Source: Cristatella mucedo (lineage: Eukaryota; Bryozoa; Phylactolaemata; Cristatellidae). From it: a DNA stretch of 64,000 nucleotides. The notes beneath the pieces are model-generated. The model had not been told where the DNA came from and made no database searches. It saw nothing but the letters and a program-made list of their open reading frames with translations. A program made the position numbers and the translations under genes. Below, piece after piece: positions 21,280-32,879 of this stretch; position 1 is the first letter of the stretch, and every line of letters starts with the position of its first letter. The stretch lies in the NCBI GenBank assembly GCA_009760855.2, contig WPIO01000004.1:3782001-3846000 (forward strand), given 5' to 3'.

Positions 21280-21476
21280 GCTGACACTGCATGCTGCCAC
21301 TAACCACACTTGCATGCTGACCCTGTGCATGTGACCCCTAACCATGTTGTTCATGTTGCTTATCAAGCATGATACCACTCACCATTCGACCGTATTTCCT
21401 TTGCAGCAAATGTAGGGCGCCTAGAAAGAGATTGAGTTCTCTGAGGGCGTTTCATCGAGTGTGTTATTATTATTTA
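21280..21476 (+). mobile_element. LINE-A 3' untranslated tail
   Basis: The conserved untranslated blocks (GCATGCTGACCCTGTGCATG, CTTATCAAGCATGATA) are followed by GGGCGCCTAGAAAGAGATTG and a TTATTATTATT end. Confidence 0.7.
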
Positions 21477-21479
21477 TGG

Positions 21480-22055
21480 CCCAGCAGAGATTGTGGCGCT
21501 GCTGTTGGTTTATCGGCCGTTGTGATTTATTGGGAGTGATTGGAAAGTGGCGGGCTGCAGAGGCCCGTCAGTTACGTCGAGGACGCCAAGCTGGACAGTG
21601 TGGGCGTGTCATCGCCGTCACGTGGTTCCACCCCTGGCGACTTTTCATCCGTCCAGCGGGCGGGCTCCTTGCCGGAACATGACGTGTTCCTTGCCGCACA
21701 ATTCACTTTGTGTCTGTGCGTGGGACTGTACGCACGTTATCCACTGTCTTCATCTTAACACCACGTGCACTGGAGCAGCACGCACGACGGCCACTACATC
21801 AGTATGTAAGCTCGCTCGCTTGCGTTGATTGCATAGGATACTATACAGCCGTCGTCGACAACGCAACATCTCGCCTCTGAGGGGGGCTTCGCTCTTCATC
21901 GCGCCGCCATCGCGCGCCCACGAGCCCCTACAGCGGTCCGCTGCGGCGTCCATGTGAATAAATGTCTCTGAGCCCGCTTCGGTGTTCTGCGTGGCATCGC
22001 GTACCTGAAATTTGGAGGATGTCAAACCACACGTGCCACAGTCGGCGGTAAGAGA
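21480..22055. other. No feature recognised
   Basis: GC-rich DNA with overlapping short frames on both strands, none with recognisable similarity. Confidence 0.4.
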
Positions 22056-22059
22056 GTAG

Positions 22060-22335
22060 ATATCGTTGGGTAAGCATCGTTGAAGTGAGTTTTGCAGTCG
22101 AGGACTTGCAGAGCAAAAACTTGTGGCGTAAGTAGTCTGTTACGCGTAGGAATGGAGCAGCTGATTGGTCCGAAGTAGACCTGAGGGCACGAGGAGGTTG
22201 AAACTGGTGTAGTAGTTCAGTTAAGTATGAAGGAGCCAAGCCACGGAGGGCCTTGTGGGTCAGAGTAAGAATTCGCTATTTGTCCATTGATCGCCAGGAA
22301 ACATCGCAGCTCCTTCAGCGAAGGAGACGTGTGGA
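22060..22335 (-). mobile_element. LINE-B C-terminal fragment
   Basis: On the minus strand it reads APSYLTELLHQFQPPRALRS, parallel to the 58955-59465 copy. Frameshifted upstream remnants run to about 22330. A separate LINE-B tail scrap (AATGTATCTCCTTCTGTAAC) lies at 22443-22475. Confidence 0.6.
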
Positions 22336-22479
22336 TGAGGGATTTGTTTACAGGTTTTACACCATATTCATCACTGGCTGCAGAGGCTTAATGGCTTTTT
22401 CGGTAGCCTGGCCGCAGCGGAATTTCAGTAGTCCAGCCGCGTAATGTATCTCCTTCTGTAACTCCGCAACTCGGCCTAG

Positions 22480-23325
22480 TCTTCCTAGATGCTCATATTG
22501 TATACAATATAGAATTTTATTCCAAAATATCTTTAAATTAAGCATTGGAAACATGCTTTGAGGAAAGTCCTGTTTCTTGTTGGCGGTGGCAAATGTTTGA
22601 GGTGGCAATTTTCTTTAGTTTTAGATCACCACAGGGGGACTCAAAGAGTTTGTACACAGCGATTCCTGTTTTCGCCTATGACAGGGGTTCCGGTTGTTGG
22701 TTGCTGGCGTTAGGCTGTTTTCTTTCGATAGCTCATTGTGATCGGTGTTTTTCATTTGAAATTGTTGTTTTGGCCTTACTCGCCTTATGCTGTTTTCTTC
22801 CTAGAGCTCCGTGTGATCAGTGTTTGTCATTTGAAATTGTCGTTTTGGCCTTACTCGTCATTTATACGCGACCAGTAAGTTTACTCTAAAAACTTGCACT
22901 CTAGAATGTGAGGTCGGGTTATTTAACCGGGACAGGTTACCTCTATTCGTTTGGAGGGTAACGATTGGTGTGAATGAAAGAAGTTCCAATCCCTACAGAC
23001 AGTGGGTAGTGCCTACCGCATTGCCCATGAACCATTTTGAAAAGAGTAGGCAACTTAAATCCGAATTCATATGTTCGTTTATGCCAATGGTTGTAAATGC
23101 AATTATAAGCATATACCGCTTCATTAGCCACGAGCCAGGCTTAGCAGCAGCAGTGTTTTATGACAATATCCAGTTTTTGCATTTTCATTTTTGCTAGCCG
23201 TGGGACCCTGGTTGCAGATTTTACTCTGGGTCTTCATTATCCCTAGGACTCACTCTTCTGTATTAGGCAAGCCAAAATCCAGAAAATTGACATGCTGCAT
23301 AAACGGCCTTGCCGGGCCAGTACAC
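22480..23325. other. No feature recognised
   Basis: A locally duplicated segment repeats TCATTTGAAATTGT and TTTTGGCCTTACTCG at about 22750-22785 and 22825-22860. No gene is identified. Confidence 0.4.
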
Positions 23326-23329
23326 AGTG

Positions 23330-23560
23330 ATTGTTATAATAATAATAATAATAATAAATTTGATAAAGCGCCCTCAGAGAAACCCAATCTCTTTCTAGGC
23401 GCTTTACATTTGCTGCAAAGGAAGCACGATCGAATGGTTGGTAGTAGCATGCTGAAAAAACAGCAAGAATAACATGGTTAGGGGTGACATGCACAAAGTC
23501 AGCATGCAAGTATGGTTAGTGGCAGCATGCACGTTGTCAGCATACATAAGCACAATGGTG
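23330..23560 (-). mobile_element. LINE-A 3' untranslated tail
   Basis: An AAT microsatellite at 23335-23356, AAAGCGCCCTCAGAG, CTTTCTAGGCGCTTTACATT, then the untranslated blocks with CATGGTTAGGGGTGACATGC. Confidence 0.8.
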
Positions 23561-24830
23561 ATTTGTCACTCATCGACAGCCTGCCTTCATCATAAAGCAT
23601 TAATGATGAGTACCAACCATAGCTTGAGCATGGGAAAACAAGCAGCCTGCCTTGAGTTTTCAGTGGACAAGACAAGCCCAGGCCAGGCTGCCCAGGCTTG
23701 AGAGTCCTGTACCTGGTATTTAGAGCCTGCTTAAGTATGAGGGTGCCGATCGGTGTAGCTAGATTATTGCATGGTGCATAAATCGTTGCATGCTGGGTCG
23801 AGAAAGCTAAGTAAGGTGCCTTCCATTTGCATGTTGGGAATGTGGCATAACTTGTCGACTATGGGCTGATACCAAGAAGTAGATTTGCATTTTGCATCTG
23901 GTTAAGCTACTGGAATGAATAGCATCCCGACTTTAAGTTATTTTTTTCTAATTGTCAGTGGTTGTTGCAGCAGCTATTTATGGCATGGTCGTGGGTTGTG
24001 CCTATCTATGGGTCGTGCTTACGCTGCTTAGTTTGACGATCAGCTTTCCTTTTTTCCCTTAGTTTGCCGATTCTTTCCTTTTTTATATTTACAGATGGTG
24101 GCATTTAAACCTGGTTAACAGCAATTCACCAGCAGGGAATAAACTGAACTCCCATGCTGTGAGTGGCTTCGTCACAAACCTAGCCCAGGATGTTTTAAAG
24201 ATATGCTTCCAGGTAGAGTTTTGGACTTTGTTATGCTTCGTCTTAAGTTAGGAAGATTGGGTATGGTAGTACACAATTGAGCAGGTGCAACTAATGGATG
24301 TTAAGCTGTTCGTCTTACCAATTTGAGTAGTGAACCACTGGTGTACATTTTGTGTGTGATCTATAGATAACTCACACCACGTGATTTGTTTCTCATAACA
24401 AAATCAGCTTACAATTATCATAACAAGTCATGTTAACACCAACATTATTCTAGCAAGTCTTGGGCAGATTTAGTCCATATTTGCTGTTCGGTAACGTCTA
24501 GATTGTAGGTTCAGATTAGTCATTTTATTGGCCATTTGGTGAGTTGTTTACTCTGTTTATACTATAATAGAAATAGGCTTGTTAGACGTCGGTGTGAAAA
24601 TAATTGAATGCATATTATCCTATGATGCAATCGAAGCAAATGTTAACGACTCGGATGCTACTATGTTAAAACTATACAGAAGGCTCTTGGTGCAAGCCCC
24701 CCTTGTAAGCTGGCAAAAGCCCGTGTATGTTATTTTCTATGTATTTTGGGTAATTAGATGTGTAATAATGATGAAGACTTACCCAACTCAACACTCAATG
24801 TGAACTAGATTTTTGGATGAACAAGCAGAG
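23561..24830. other. No feature recognised
   Basis: Unassigned, moderately AT-rich DNA. A 74-codon frame at 24579-24803 has no recognisable similarity. Confidence 0.4.
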
Positions 24831-24835
24831 CCCAA

Positions 24836-24956
24836 ATGCCGGCAGGTCTGGCCGAGGTTGCAGGCTCGAGCCCTCTGGCACATGTGGAGCGCCTGAATAG
24901 ATACTGAGTTCTCTTAGGGCGCTATATGAATGAATTATATTATACTATTATTATTA
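24836..24956 (+). mobile_element. tRNA-derived SINE (variant 1)
   Basis: A B-box-like GGTTGCAGGCTCGAGCCCT is followed by the LINE-A-like end GAGCGCCTGAATAGATACTG, AGTTCTCTTAGGGCGCTAT and a TTATTATTA-type tail. Confidence 0.65.
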
Positions 24957-25009
24957 GGTCTTTCTATATTGCTATATTACAGTTAGTATTATACGATTCT
25001 TACTCTCTG

Positions 25010-25490
25010 CTTGTCTATCATGAACGTCTGAACTGCTGCAGTGCTCTACTTCTCACCGATCTGCATTGGCTAACCGACTATCTGTATATTGTGTTTGGTC
25101 ACTAATGTTTAGATTGCTTTGTTCTTTATGTGGCCAACCTATCCGAACCACTTCCTAATCAGGCTTCGAATCGTGTCACCTGGTCTTATGGCTCCAGTCG
25201 TTTGGCTGAGACTGTGCGTTAAGTGTCCGTGCACCCAAATCCTGGTCCTTACTCCCGACTGACATCGCGACGTCCTCTGATTCGAAAGCATTTAAAAAGA
25301 AGCTTAAGGCCACCTGTTCTTCACAGCTTTAACTCAATCTATGAGAGTTGTCTTTTGTGTGGTTATACATTCCAATACTGCAAGTTGATTCTATCCATTG
25401 ACGTGCTTCCTTCCCAGCATTTGTAAAGTGCTTAGAAAGAGTTATTTCTCTTGAGCTGCTATACATATGTCATAATTATTAATATTCTTA
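25010..25490 (+). mobile_element. LINE-A 3' fragment, decayed
   Basis: Degenerate C-terminal coding blocks (CTACTTCTCACCGATCTGCA parallels the ITPLLADLHW block) run into the tail TTTGTAAAGTGCTTAGAAAG and an AT-rich end. Confidence 0.55.
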
Positions 25491-26450
25491 TGATTGTATT
25501 GTTTTTTTGGCATGCTCGTGCTCACATCCCGAGTGAAGTTGACTTATAAGTTATTTTTAGCCACCTAAAATCTATTCTATAAGAATAGTGCCATTATCTG
25601 AATGTACTCACACAAGGTGTGCTTATTTCTTGGAGGGGGATTGGTTCAAGAAGGTGCAGTTTAACTACAAAAATATTTTTTGTTTGTGAAAACTGCTTGC
25701 ATTTAAAGCTGGCCTATATCAGCCGGTCTTTTTAGTGGAGTTAACCATTCTCTTATTTAACCTCTCAAGTTGAGTTCTTCTATTTTCTGTCATCTGTCAG
25801 ACAGCAGCCTAGCAAGAGCAGTACTGATTTTTGTGGTGATAGCGTTTTGCCGTTGAAAATGCAACGCTTGAAAAAAATGCACTACTGTTTGCTTTAAATA
25901 GTCTCAGCTGGTGTTCTTAAGTAATACGTGCTCTACGGCGATCACTCACTGCCAGCTTTCGTTTTAATGGCTTCCTTGGTTGCTGTAGCCTAGAATTCGC
26001 TAGGGGCTGACATGAGACTTCCACTGACTTGACGTATAAAACGAAGCTCAAAGTAATCAGTTTCTCAGTGAGGGGTGTGACTGCTTGGCATATGCAAACT
26101 GTATGTCATCGCCACCATTTATCATGTGACAATATGGTGGCCTGCACACTCCGGTGCTTGGCGTAGGAGCTTTGCTGGCTGAGTCGCTGATTTCTGATAG
26201 AGGAAGTTGGGGTCACTCTGCCGTCGGAACTTTTCATACCTTCTGCACCACGCTCGGAGGTAGGACAGGCTAATCAAGGCGACTCCTTTGTGACACCTAT
26301 GATAAAAGGCTCGACAAGGCGTCTTTGTGGGTCATCCCTTGCTGAGGAGGGTGAGGGATGACCCACAAATCCTATCGACATGAAATTCGACCCTGTCCCC
26401 TGATCCATTCACTGGTCAAGGCAACAGCACTTCTACGAAATGATGCCGGA
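25491..26450. other. No feature recognised
   Basis: No coding, repeat or RNA signal I can support. Confidence 0.4.
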
Positions 26451-26454
26451 TGTA

Positions 26455-26640
26455 ATAATTATGTAAATGATGATAGTAACTCGTATAGGGCCCCAAGGGT
26501 GCTAACTCTCTTTTTGGGCACTTTGCATAATACTGAAAAGGACATGTGTCGCTTGATTAGTAGTAGCTTGCACAATTTCAACATTGGTGTAGGTTGCCAC
26601 TTTGTTCACATGAAAGAGCTGCATTTTTCAATGATTTTGT
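26455..26640 (-). mobile_element. LINE-A tail, highly degenerate
   Basis: Weak similarity to the reverse-complemented tail: GGGCCCCAAGGGTGCTAACT, CTTTTTGGGCACTTTGCATA, GTAGTAGCTTGCAC. The order of blocks matches better copies, but divergence is large. Confidence 0.35.
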
Positions 26641-26644
26641 GGGC

Positions 26645-29340
26645 CCATTGCCTAGATGAAGAATGCTGAAATCCAACTGAGTGACCAGGTGCTTCATGCA
26701 TTAACCGGTAATAATATTAATAATAAAATAATAGTAATAGTGATTGCACGATGAGGTGCTCCTGGAGTATCTGGATTTTATGAATTAGTTGGGCCGTCTG
26801 CTGACACACTGGAGAGTCTACGAAATGGGCAGCTGTATTTAGGCCAAACCGTGAGTTCAGACCAAGTTCAGTTAATTGTAAGGAGGGAGAGGCATGCCGA
26901 CATAAAAGGATAAGAGTAATTTTAAATGTTGATCATGCCGGTTCTTCATTTCCACGATGCACAGGATGGAGCTGACAATGATGATGCTGGTTTTGGTACT
27001 CTTGATAGTTTTTCCAAGAAATGAAGTGCGTACATCGAGGATAAAAGTTCGCCCAGCCGGACCGTGTGAAACAAATGGCTAGGTGTGAGGTGAACCCAGT
27101 CTCTATTGCTGATTCCAAAGGGTGTTCCGGTTCAAACCAGTCGATGTGCGTGCTCACACACACGCACGCGCACACACACACACATCAGTAGTTGTGCCAG
27201 TGCTGCATTGCATAATTAATTATAGGCTGCACAAATCCAACCCAACCCATGTGCTGTTTCTGGGTCTGAACTAGACATTTCTGCTCCCACCTTGGCATGA
27301 TGTGACAAAACCGTGGTGGACAGACATTTCGGTTTTGGTTTTACTTGTTACTGATAATGCCTTCTCAGAGCTGCCTTTATTGCTAACAAAGTAGCTCATG
27401 CGGTACCACCGTGCTGTCGTCACCAGTCAATTGGAACTGACAAGATAGACCGACTATGAATACTCGAAAACGGATTATTCAATGACATTAGCTGCTGACT
27501 TATCTCTCTCGAAGTCGACAAAGAATCTATCGCGAACTCTGCCGTATCCCGTGTTGTACATTTTGCAGGGCACTTTTGCATGTGCTGCCTGGCTTGTGTA
27601 CGAGCGGCTGTAGCCAGTATGCCATACCGTATGCCATGCGTGATGCAGCTGACCTCGAGGACATGGATTCCAGAACGATTCGTGATGATCTCGATATATT
27701 ACTTGTAGCTGTGACTAGAACCGTTACGAAGTCGCTTCTTCACCTCCTAGTACCGTGGGATGTACCATTGTGCCAAAACAACAGTGATGGAAGGCTTTTC
27801 TTTCTGTAAAAAGGTGATGTCCCTGCACAAATGCCGTGGAAAGGTCGTGTGCCTCTGTGCAGGTAAGAAAAGCAGTGGCGGCTGTTCTTTTTTCTTCTGC
27901 TTGTTTAAATCTAGTGCTGTGCCTACATTGATGTACAAAGAATTGCATTGCTAGCAACTGGGCATAAATCGTGCGGTCGCTGCATAGTTTTCCTTTGCTG
28001 CGCTGTTATAAGCTCGTGGTTAAGAGATTTAGTAGCCTACACCTCTTAGTAACCTTCATCTCATCAACTGTACAGGCAAGTTCATGGTAATATTGTAGCC
28101 GAGTTCCAGGGGCCAGAGGCTAACTCCTACTATGGATCACTACTATAATAATGTACTTGATAACTATCTATGTCCGTTCTAGGTCGTTACGCCGGGCCCT
28201 CCGGTAAGTGGTTCACGCGTGATCGCTTGGGTACACAACACTTTATATAATACAGCCTTTGTACAGCATGCGCTATACAAAGGAGGGCACTAAACAAGTC
28301 TACAGAGGAAGGTCCTTTACAAGGTAAACTACAGGGGCAAGGGATTACGCCGCAAGCATGAAGCATGTTAGTGCTCAGTCGGCTTCCACAGTCGCACCGT
28401 CGCAGGACTCCGTATCACCAGTTGGACGGCGTACAAGCGTATGCCGTCCATGACCCGGCTAGTTGAGTACTCTGTGGTAGACAGAGCGGACGTCTACCAC
28501 CGTCGAGAGCTTCCGCCGAAAGAGAGCAAGCACGTTGTACCCAGTTCCGGTCCTCGGGCCTCTGGGAGCTGACCCCAGGCTTTGCCCTTGCGGGCAAGGT
28601 GACGCCCAGCCCGACATATCGAATGTCAGTGGGTCCGCCTACTCTAGGGTACATATGTCACCATCCGGGGGAAGATGCGTCCTTGCATCTGCAACTATCC
28701 ACTCTGCGGACATGTTGTCCAACTACCACAGAGGCTCCACATACACAGCAGTGGTTCATGAGCATGGCACCGAGTAACCACGATTACAAATCTATTACAG
28801 CGCTACCAACATGACTAATTTAAAATGTCCTCAAAGTTATCAGACGATGTCCAGTTCACGAGGCGTAGCTTCTGGCGAGCTAGCAGTCGCTGTCCTCTGT
28901 GGGCATCATCCTCATGAGGTGGCCAGACGGTTGCTGTCCGTTGAAGTCCCAAATGTTCCACGATGCACGTTGACCGGAGTCGAGGTCGACCTAAAATCAC
29001 AGGAAACCCATGGCACTATCTGTTCAACCTTTCACATACTACGGAACATACGAATTCTGCACAAAGTATGTAAAGCGGGGATTGGGCTTCCGCTGGCGCG
29101 CGCTTTGCCGTGAGCCGGCTGGGCCTGCATTAGCCTGATCGCTTAGCGAGGCAGTAGCTGGTCTAACTCCGAGTGTTGGTTCTTCGTCGAGTGGAGGTGT
29201 CGCCGTCGGTTCGACCGGTTCCTCTTCCGCGTGATCTGCAGTGGCTGGTGGCTGATCCTTATTAATTTCCTCTCCATCTGCCTCATCAGAAGTGCTTTGC
29301 GTGCAAAGCTCTCCTCCAGGTCAGCAGGCGGCAGTCCTGT
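26645..29340. other. No gene recognised; short CA microsatellite
   Basis: A CA-rich microsatellite lies at 27157-27184. From about 28170 the DNA is GC-richer and may include flanking or LTR sequence of the Gypsy element that follows, but I could not find a matching pair of LTRs. Overlapping frames at 28415-29113 are unassigned. Confidence 0.35.
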
Positions 29341-29349
29341 TGCCCTGCA

Positions 29350-29676
29350 CTAAGCTGGTTTGCAGCGGTTGATATGTACTGTGCTAGGTGTGCCAGCAGT
29401 GTCGTGTTCATCCACAACGCGAACGTTCGTGTCAGTACGGTCCACAATAAGGAGGGGACCTCGCCACAGGTGTTGCAACTTTGGTGGAAGACCCCTCCGG
29501 GGCCTGGACGTATAAGCATACATGTAGTCACCGACCTTCAACGTGGATTCTGTGGCAGTACGGTCGTACTGCCGCTTTTGCTTGGCCTGAGCAGCCTGAG
29601 CGTTTTGCCTCGCAACGTCCCATGCTGCGACAAGCTTATCATGCATGTCCTGCACATGGTCGTCCCCCGGCTTCAC
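29350..29676 (-). CDS. Gypsy-A integrase C-terminal domain
   Basis: In a frame shifted from the integrase core, this encodes the charged linker (AQAAQAKQKRQYDRTATEST) and the small SH3-like C-terminal domain (VGDYMYAYTSRPRRG, WRGPLLIVDRTDTNVRVVD, VHINRCKP) of Gypsy integrases. The final VHINRCKP block is the usual end of this domain. No chromodomain is seen. The frameshift at about 29660 separates it from the catalytic core. Confidence 0.75.
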   Translation of the reverse strand: MKPGDDHVQDMHDKLVAAWDVARQNAQAAQAKQKRQYDRTATESTLKVGDYMYAYTSRPRRGLPPKLQHLWRGPLLIVDRTDTNVRVVDEHDTAGTPSTVHINRCKPA

Positions 29677-30373
29677 ACGGCTCGTCCACAGGCATCACTA
29701 GGTCTATTGGCAAACGAGCCTCTCGCCCGTGGTTCATGAAAAATGGGCTGCAGCGAGTCGACTCGTGAAAGCAAGTTCGATAGGCAAACAGCACGTACGG
29801 TATGTACAAGTCCCAATCACGCTGGTTGCTACTGGCAAACATGGAAAGCATCTCTACAAGCGTGCCATTCAAGCGCTCTACTAGCCCATCAGTCTGCGGG
29901 TGATACGGCGATGTGTGCAATTGGTCGATAGACATCATGCGACACACCCACTCGAGCATTCGAGACATAAAGTTGGCCCCACGGTCAGAGAGGGCCTGAT
30001 CGGAAACACCGTGCCGGCAGACAATCTCTTCCATGAAGACTTTGGCACAGGTCAGTGCTGTCTGGTCCGGAGCCGCTCTAGCCTCGGGCCACTTGGTGAA
30101 GCAGTCGGTCATCACTAGTATGTACCGGTTCCCTGACGATGTTAGTGGCAGCTTCACTATGTCCATGGCAACTCGTTGCCAAGGTCGTTCCACAGGGATG
30201 CCCTTCAGAGGCACTTTCGCCCATTGCCTAGGCCGCTTTTTGGAGTGGCATGCGATGTAGTCCTTACATACTCCGCGATGTCTTCTGCCATGCCTGGCTA
30301 GAAATATCACTCCTGCACGCGGCTCAGGGTTTTCTGGGTGCCCAAATGTGCTCCGAATAGACTGTCGTGGCAC
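29639..30373 (-). CDS. Gypsy-A integrase catalytic core
   Basis: The enzyme that inserts retrotransposon cDNA. The end of the HHCC zinc-binding domain (CKDYIACHSKKR, Cys36 and Cys42) precedes the rve core with Asp71 (MDIVKLP), Asp130 (LSDRGANF) and Glu166 (LVERLNGTL), all present. Asp130 to Glu166 spans 36 residues, as expected for D-x35-E. HTSPYHPQTDG before the Glu is a strong Gypsy signature. The two zinc-binding histidines are encoded upstream in another frame because of a frameshift near 30350. Confidence 0.85.
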   Translation of the reverse strand: MPRQSIRSTFGHPENPEPRAGVIFLARHGRRHRGVCKDYIACHSKKRPRQWAKVPLKGIPVERPWQRVAMDIVKLPLTSSGNRYILVMTDCFTKWPEARAAPDQTALTCAKVFMEEIVCRHGVSDQALSDRGANFMSRMLEWVCRMMSIDQLHTSPYHPQTDGLVERLNGTLVEMLSMFASSNQRDWDLYIPYVLFAYRTCFHESTRCSPFFMNHGREARLPIDLVMPVDEPCEAGGRPCAGHA

Positions 30374-31241
30374 TCCCGCTTAACATGCAGCCGCAGGGCA
30401 GCAGGTACCACCAGCTGCTAACGGCGCCTTCCGGCGACGGTCTGATAGAGACACCCATTCGGGAGCAGGACGAGCGATGATCGTCTACGTATTGTCTATG
30501 CTCCTGTGTGCAGTGTCCGACATCGTTCCCCTGCAACGAATCCATTAGGCAGCGCAGCAACGAATCGTTCAACTGCATTTTCCTCATGTACGAAGGATCA
30601 GCCTCGGCTGCAACGACAGTGCCCACGAAGCCAACCGGAGCCAGCTCTTGCAAACGTGACAGAGCATCCGCATTGGCATTAGCCTTCCCACAATGATATT
30701 TCACCTCCATATCGTACTCCTGTAGCTCCAAGGCCCACTTTGCTAAGCGCCGAGATTCGTGGTTCCCTTTAAGGGCCCACACCAAAGGCTGGTGATCTCT
30801 CAGGACAGAGAACCGGTGGCCATAAAAGTACCCTCGAAAGTGGCGCACCGCTGCTATGACAGCTAATGCCTCCCGCTCAACGGTAGAATAATTACGTTCG
30901 GCCTTGTTCAGAACCCCTCTAAAATAGGCTACGGCATGCTCCTTCCCATCCGCCACTTGCCCGAGAATGGCCCCTAGAGCAGTACCACTAGCATCTGTAC
31001 TAAGAACAAATGGTGCAGCAAAGTCTGGGAACCTAAGAATTCGCTTGGCACACAGCCGGTCCCGGAGATCCTTGAAGAAACGTTCACATTCTCTCGACCA
31101 CACGAAGCGCTCACCCTTCCGCAGCAGGTTGTTTAGCGGCACAGCGATTTTTGCAAACCCTGGCACAAACTTGCGATAGTAGGAGGCCAGTCCAAGGAAC
31201 TGCCGGACACCCTGTACATCCCTGGGTGGTGGGTAATGCAC
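30324..31241 (-). CDS. Gypsy-A RT thumb/connection and RNase H
   Basis: It starts with the conserved PRDVQGVRQFLGLASYYRKF segment that follows the RT palm in Gypsy elements, then RNase H. Asp83 (LSTDASGTALGAIL), the VERE pair at 121-124 and Asp149 (LRDHQPL) form the acidic site, and ADALSRL marks its end. From about residue 240 the reading is in the wrong frame relative to the family, so the H2C2 histidines are displaced. A stop near 31246 separates it from the RT palm. Confidence 0.82.
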   Translation of the reverse strand: MHYPPPRDVQGVRQFLGLASYYRKFVPGFAKIAVPLNNLLRKGERFVWSRECERFFKDLRDRLCAKRILRFPDFAAPFVLSTDASGTALGAILGQVADGKEHAVAYFRGVLNKAERNYSTVEREALAVIAAVRHFRGYFYGHRFSVLRDHQPLVWALKGNHESRRLAKWALELQEYDMEVKYHCGKANANADALSRLQELAPVGFVGTVVAAEADPSYMRKMQLNDSLLRCLMDSLQGNDVGHCTQEHRQYVDDHRSSCSRMGVSIRPSPEGAVSSWWYLLPCGCMLSGSATTVYSEHIWAPRKP

Positions 31242-31245
31242 AATC

Positions 31246-31569
31246 TCAGGAAATCACATTCTCAGGATCTGGCAATATACCGTCCGCGGACAGTACGTGC
31301 CCCAGATAACACACTTTGTCCCTGGCGAAGTGGCATTTTGAGGGTTTGATCTTGAGACCATTTGCCCTCATCCTATCCAGAACCTCCCCAAGTCGAACAA
31401 GATGCTCCTCAAAGCTCCACAAAAAGACCAATACATCATCAAAATAAATTAGGCAAGTAGTCCATTTAAGACCTACTTGGACGAAGTCCATGGCTTGCTG
31501 AAACGTACCTGGTGCATTGCACAGCCCAAAGCTCATCTTCTTAAACTGGTACTGCTCATTGTAGGTCAC
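31246..31569 (-). CDS. Gypsy-A reverse transcriptase palm
   Basis: This holds the RT active-site box IYFDDVLVF (Asp44-Asp45) preceded by FGLCNAPGTFQQAMD and followed by HLVRLGEVLDRMR and CHFARDKVCYLGHVLS. It continues the preceding fragment after a small frameshift at about 31567, and all catalytic residues are intact. The YFDD form, not YMDD or YVDD, is a normal Gypsy variant. Confidence 0.88.
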   Translation of the reverse strand: MTYNEQYQFKKMSFGLCNAPGTFQQAMDFVQVGLKWTTCLIYFDDVLVFLWSFEEHLVRLGEVLDRMRANGLKIKPSKCHFARDKVCYLGHVLSADGILPDPENVIS

Positions 31570-32879
31570 GAAGGCAGTTTTGCCTTGTCCTCAGGGTGCA
31601 TCGCTATCTGCCAGTACCCTGAGGCGAGGTCAAGAGTGCTGAAGTATCGCACACCCCCTAACAATTGACACACCTCGTCTGGCCGAGGTAATAGGTAGCT
31701 GTCCTTGACTGTTACCGAGTTGAGCCGCCTATAATCAACACAGAACCGGTAGGTACCGTCCTTCTTCTTGACTATTACTACCGGCGAGCTCCATGGGCTA
31801 CTCGACTCTTCGATCACGCCGGCTTCGAGCATGTCGTGTACCTGGTTGTTTACTTTGGACCGCAGTGCCTGAGGTACAGGGTAGGGCCTGGCCCGAATTG
31901 GCCTCGAACTCCCGGTGTCTATTTGGTGCTGCACTTGTTCTAGCAGGCCGAGGTCAAAGCTCCCACTTGAGAAAACATCCCGATAATCAATCAGGAGATC
32001 TCGAAGCTGCTGCTGCTCCTGTGGTTTCAAGCTAGTTCCTGAAAGATCAAGCTGGAACTCGTCCGATGCCACTTCCCTAACGCCACACACTTCAGTGGCT
32101 GGCATGTTTTGTACATCCACCCTGGACTCAACTGGAAGCAGCCTACCAGTATGAGTGCCCAGCTTGAGCCGGACCGGGTGGTGGCCAGTATTAATGAGCC
32201 GCACCGGGACCCAGCCCCACGATACGACTATGGCCCTAGCTGCAGCCAGACCCAGCCCTGCCAGCCTCGCTTCGTTGGGCTCGAACAGCCATTTAACCTC
32301 TAATGCAGTCGTCACAGGACATCTGACCAACTGCTCGAACCTAGGTGCAATATTTAGGTCCTCTGGCACACATTCCTCCATCTCAGGTGGGTCACAGGAG
32401 CGGTTGCTCTGTAGGTTTATTGTATGGGTCCCAATAGTTGCTACACCTTGCTCGTAGTCCAGAGTACGAGGGGGAAGTTTCCTAAGGAAGTCTGTCCCTA
32501 GTAGCACTGGAAACGAGCTACCCTCGACTACATGCACAACGTGCCTCCTTAACAACTTCGCTATAGTGATTAGGACGCTGGCTGTGCCTATGATATCCAG
32601 TGGTGCCCCGGTCACCCCGATGGCCTTCACGGTGGACTTATTCAACTTCAAGCCCCAGGCTGTAGCATACTTGGCATCAACTAACGAGATTTCGGCCCCG
32701 GAGTCTAGAAGTCCAGCCACATCATGGCCGTCTACCTGCAGGTCCACTGCCGTTGTCAGCTCGTGCTCGGTCTGGATTGGGTTTTCCCAGCCCTGCAGGA
32801 CACCTGCAGCCCCAGCATGAGTAATTGCTCGAAGGCTGGGAGCAACACGTGGAAGCCCCGTGGCCGGTCCGCTGCGCAT
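31566..32879 (-). CDS. Gypsy-A aspartic protease and reverse transcriptase N-terminus
   Basis: A 437-codon frame. The retropepsin motif is LLDSGAEISLVDAKYA (Asp59-Ser60-Gly61, the DSG variant), with LLGTDFLR as the second family block. After a linker come the RT fingers: IRARPYPVPQALR, VIEESSSPWSSPVVIVKKKD, YRFCVDYRRLN, and FSTLDLASGYWQI with the first catalytic Asp near 417. Its first residues overlap the gag frame, suggesting -1 frameshifting or a secondary mutation. Which of these applies cannot be told from sequence. Confidence 0.88.
   Translation of the reverse strand: MRSGPATGLPRVAPSLRAITHAGAAGVLQGWENPIQTEHELTTAVDLQVDGHDVAGLLDSGAEISLVDAKYATAWGLKLNKSTVKAIGVTGAPLDIIGTASVLITIAKLLRRHVVHVVEGSSFPVLLGTDFLRKLPPRTLDYEQGVATIGTHTINLQSNRSCDPPEMEECVPEDLNIAPRFEQLVRCPVTTALEVKWLFEPNEARLAGLGLAAARAIVVSWGWVPVRLINTGHHPVRLKLGTHTGRLLPVESRVDVQNMPATEVCGVREVASDEFQLDLSGTSLKPQEQQQLRDLLIDYRDVFSSGSFDLGLLEQVQHQIDTGSSRPIRARPYPVPQALRSKVNNQVHDMLEAGVIEESSSPWSSPVVIVKKKDGTYRFCVDYRRLNSVTVKDSYLLPRPDEVCQLLGGVRYFSTLDLASGYWQIAMHPEDKAKLPS

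Noticed and set aside
28170-29340. 3' LTR of Gypsy-A
   Set aside because: No direct repeat of this sequence was found at the 5' side of the element, and no polypurine tract was convincing.
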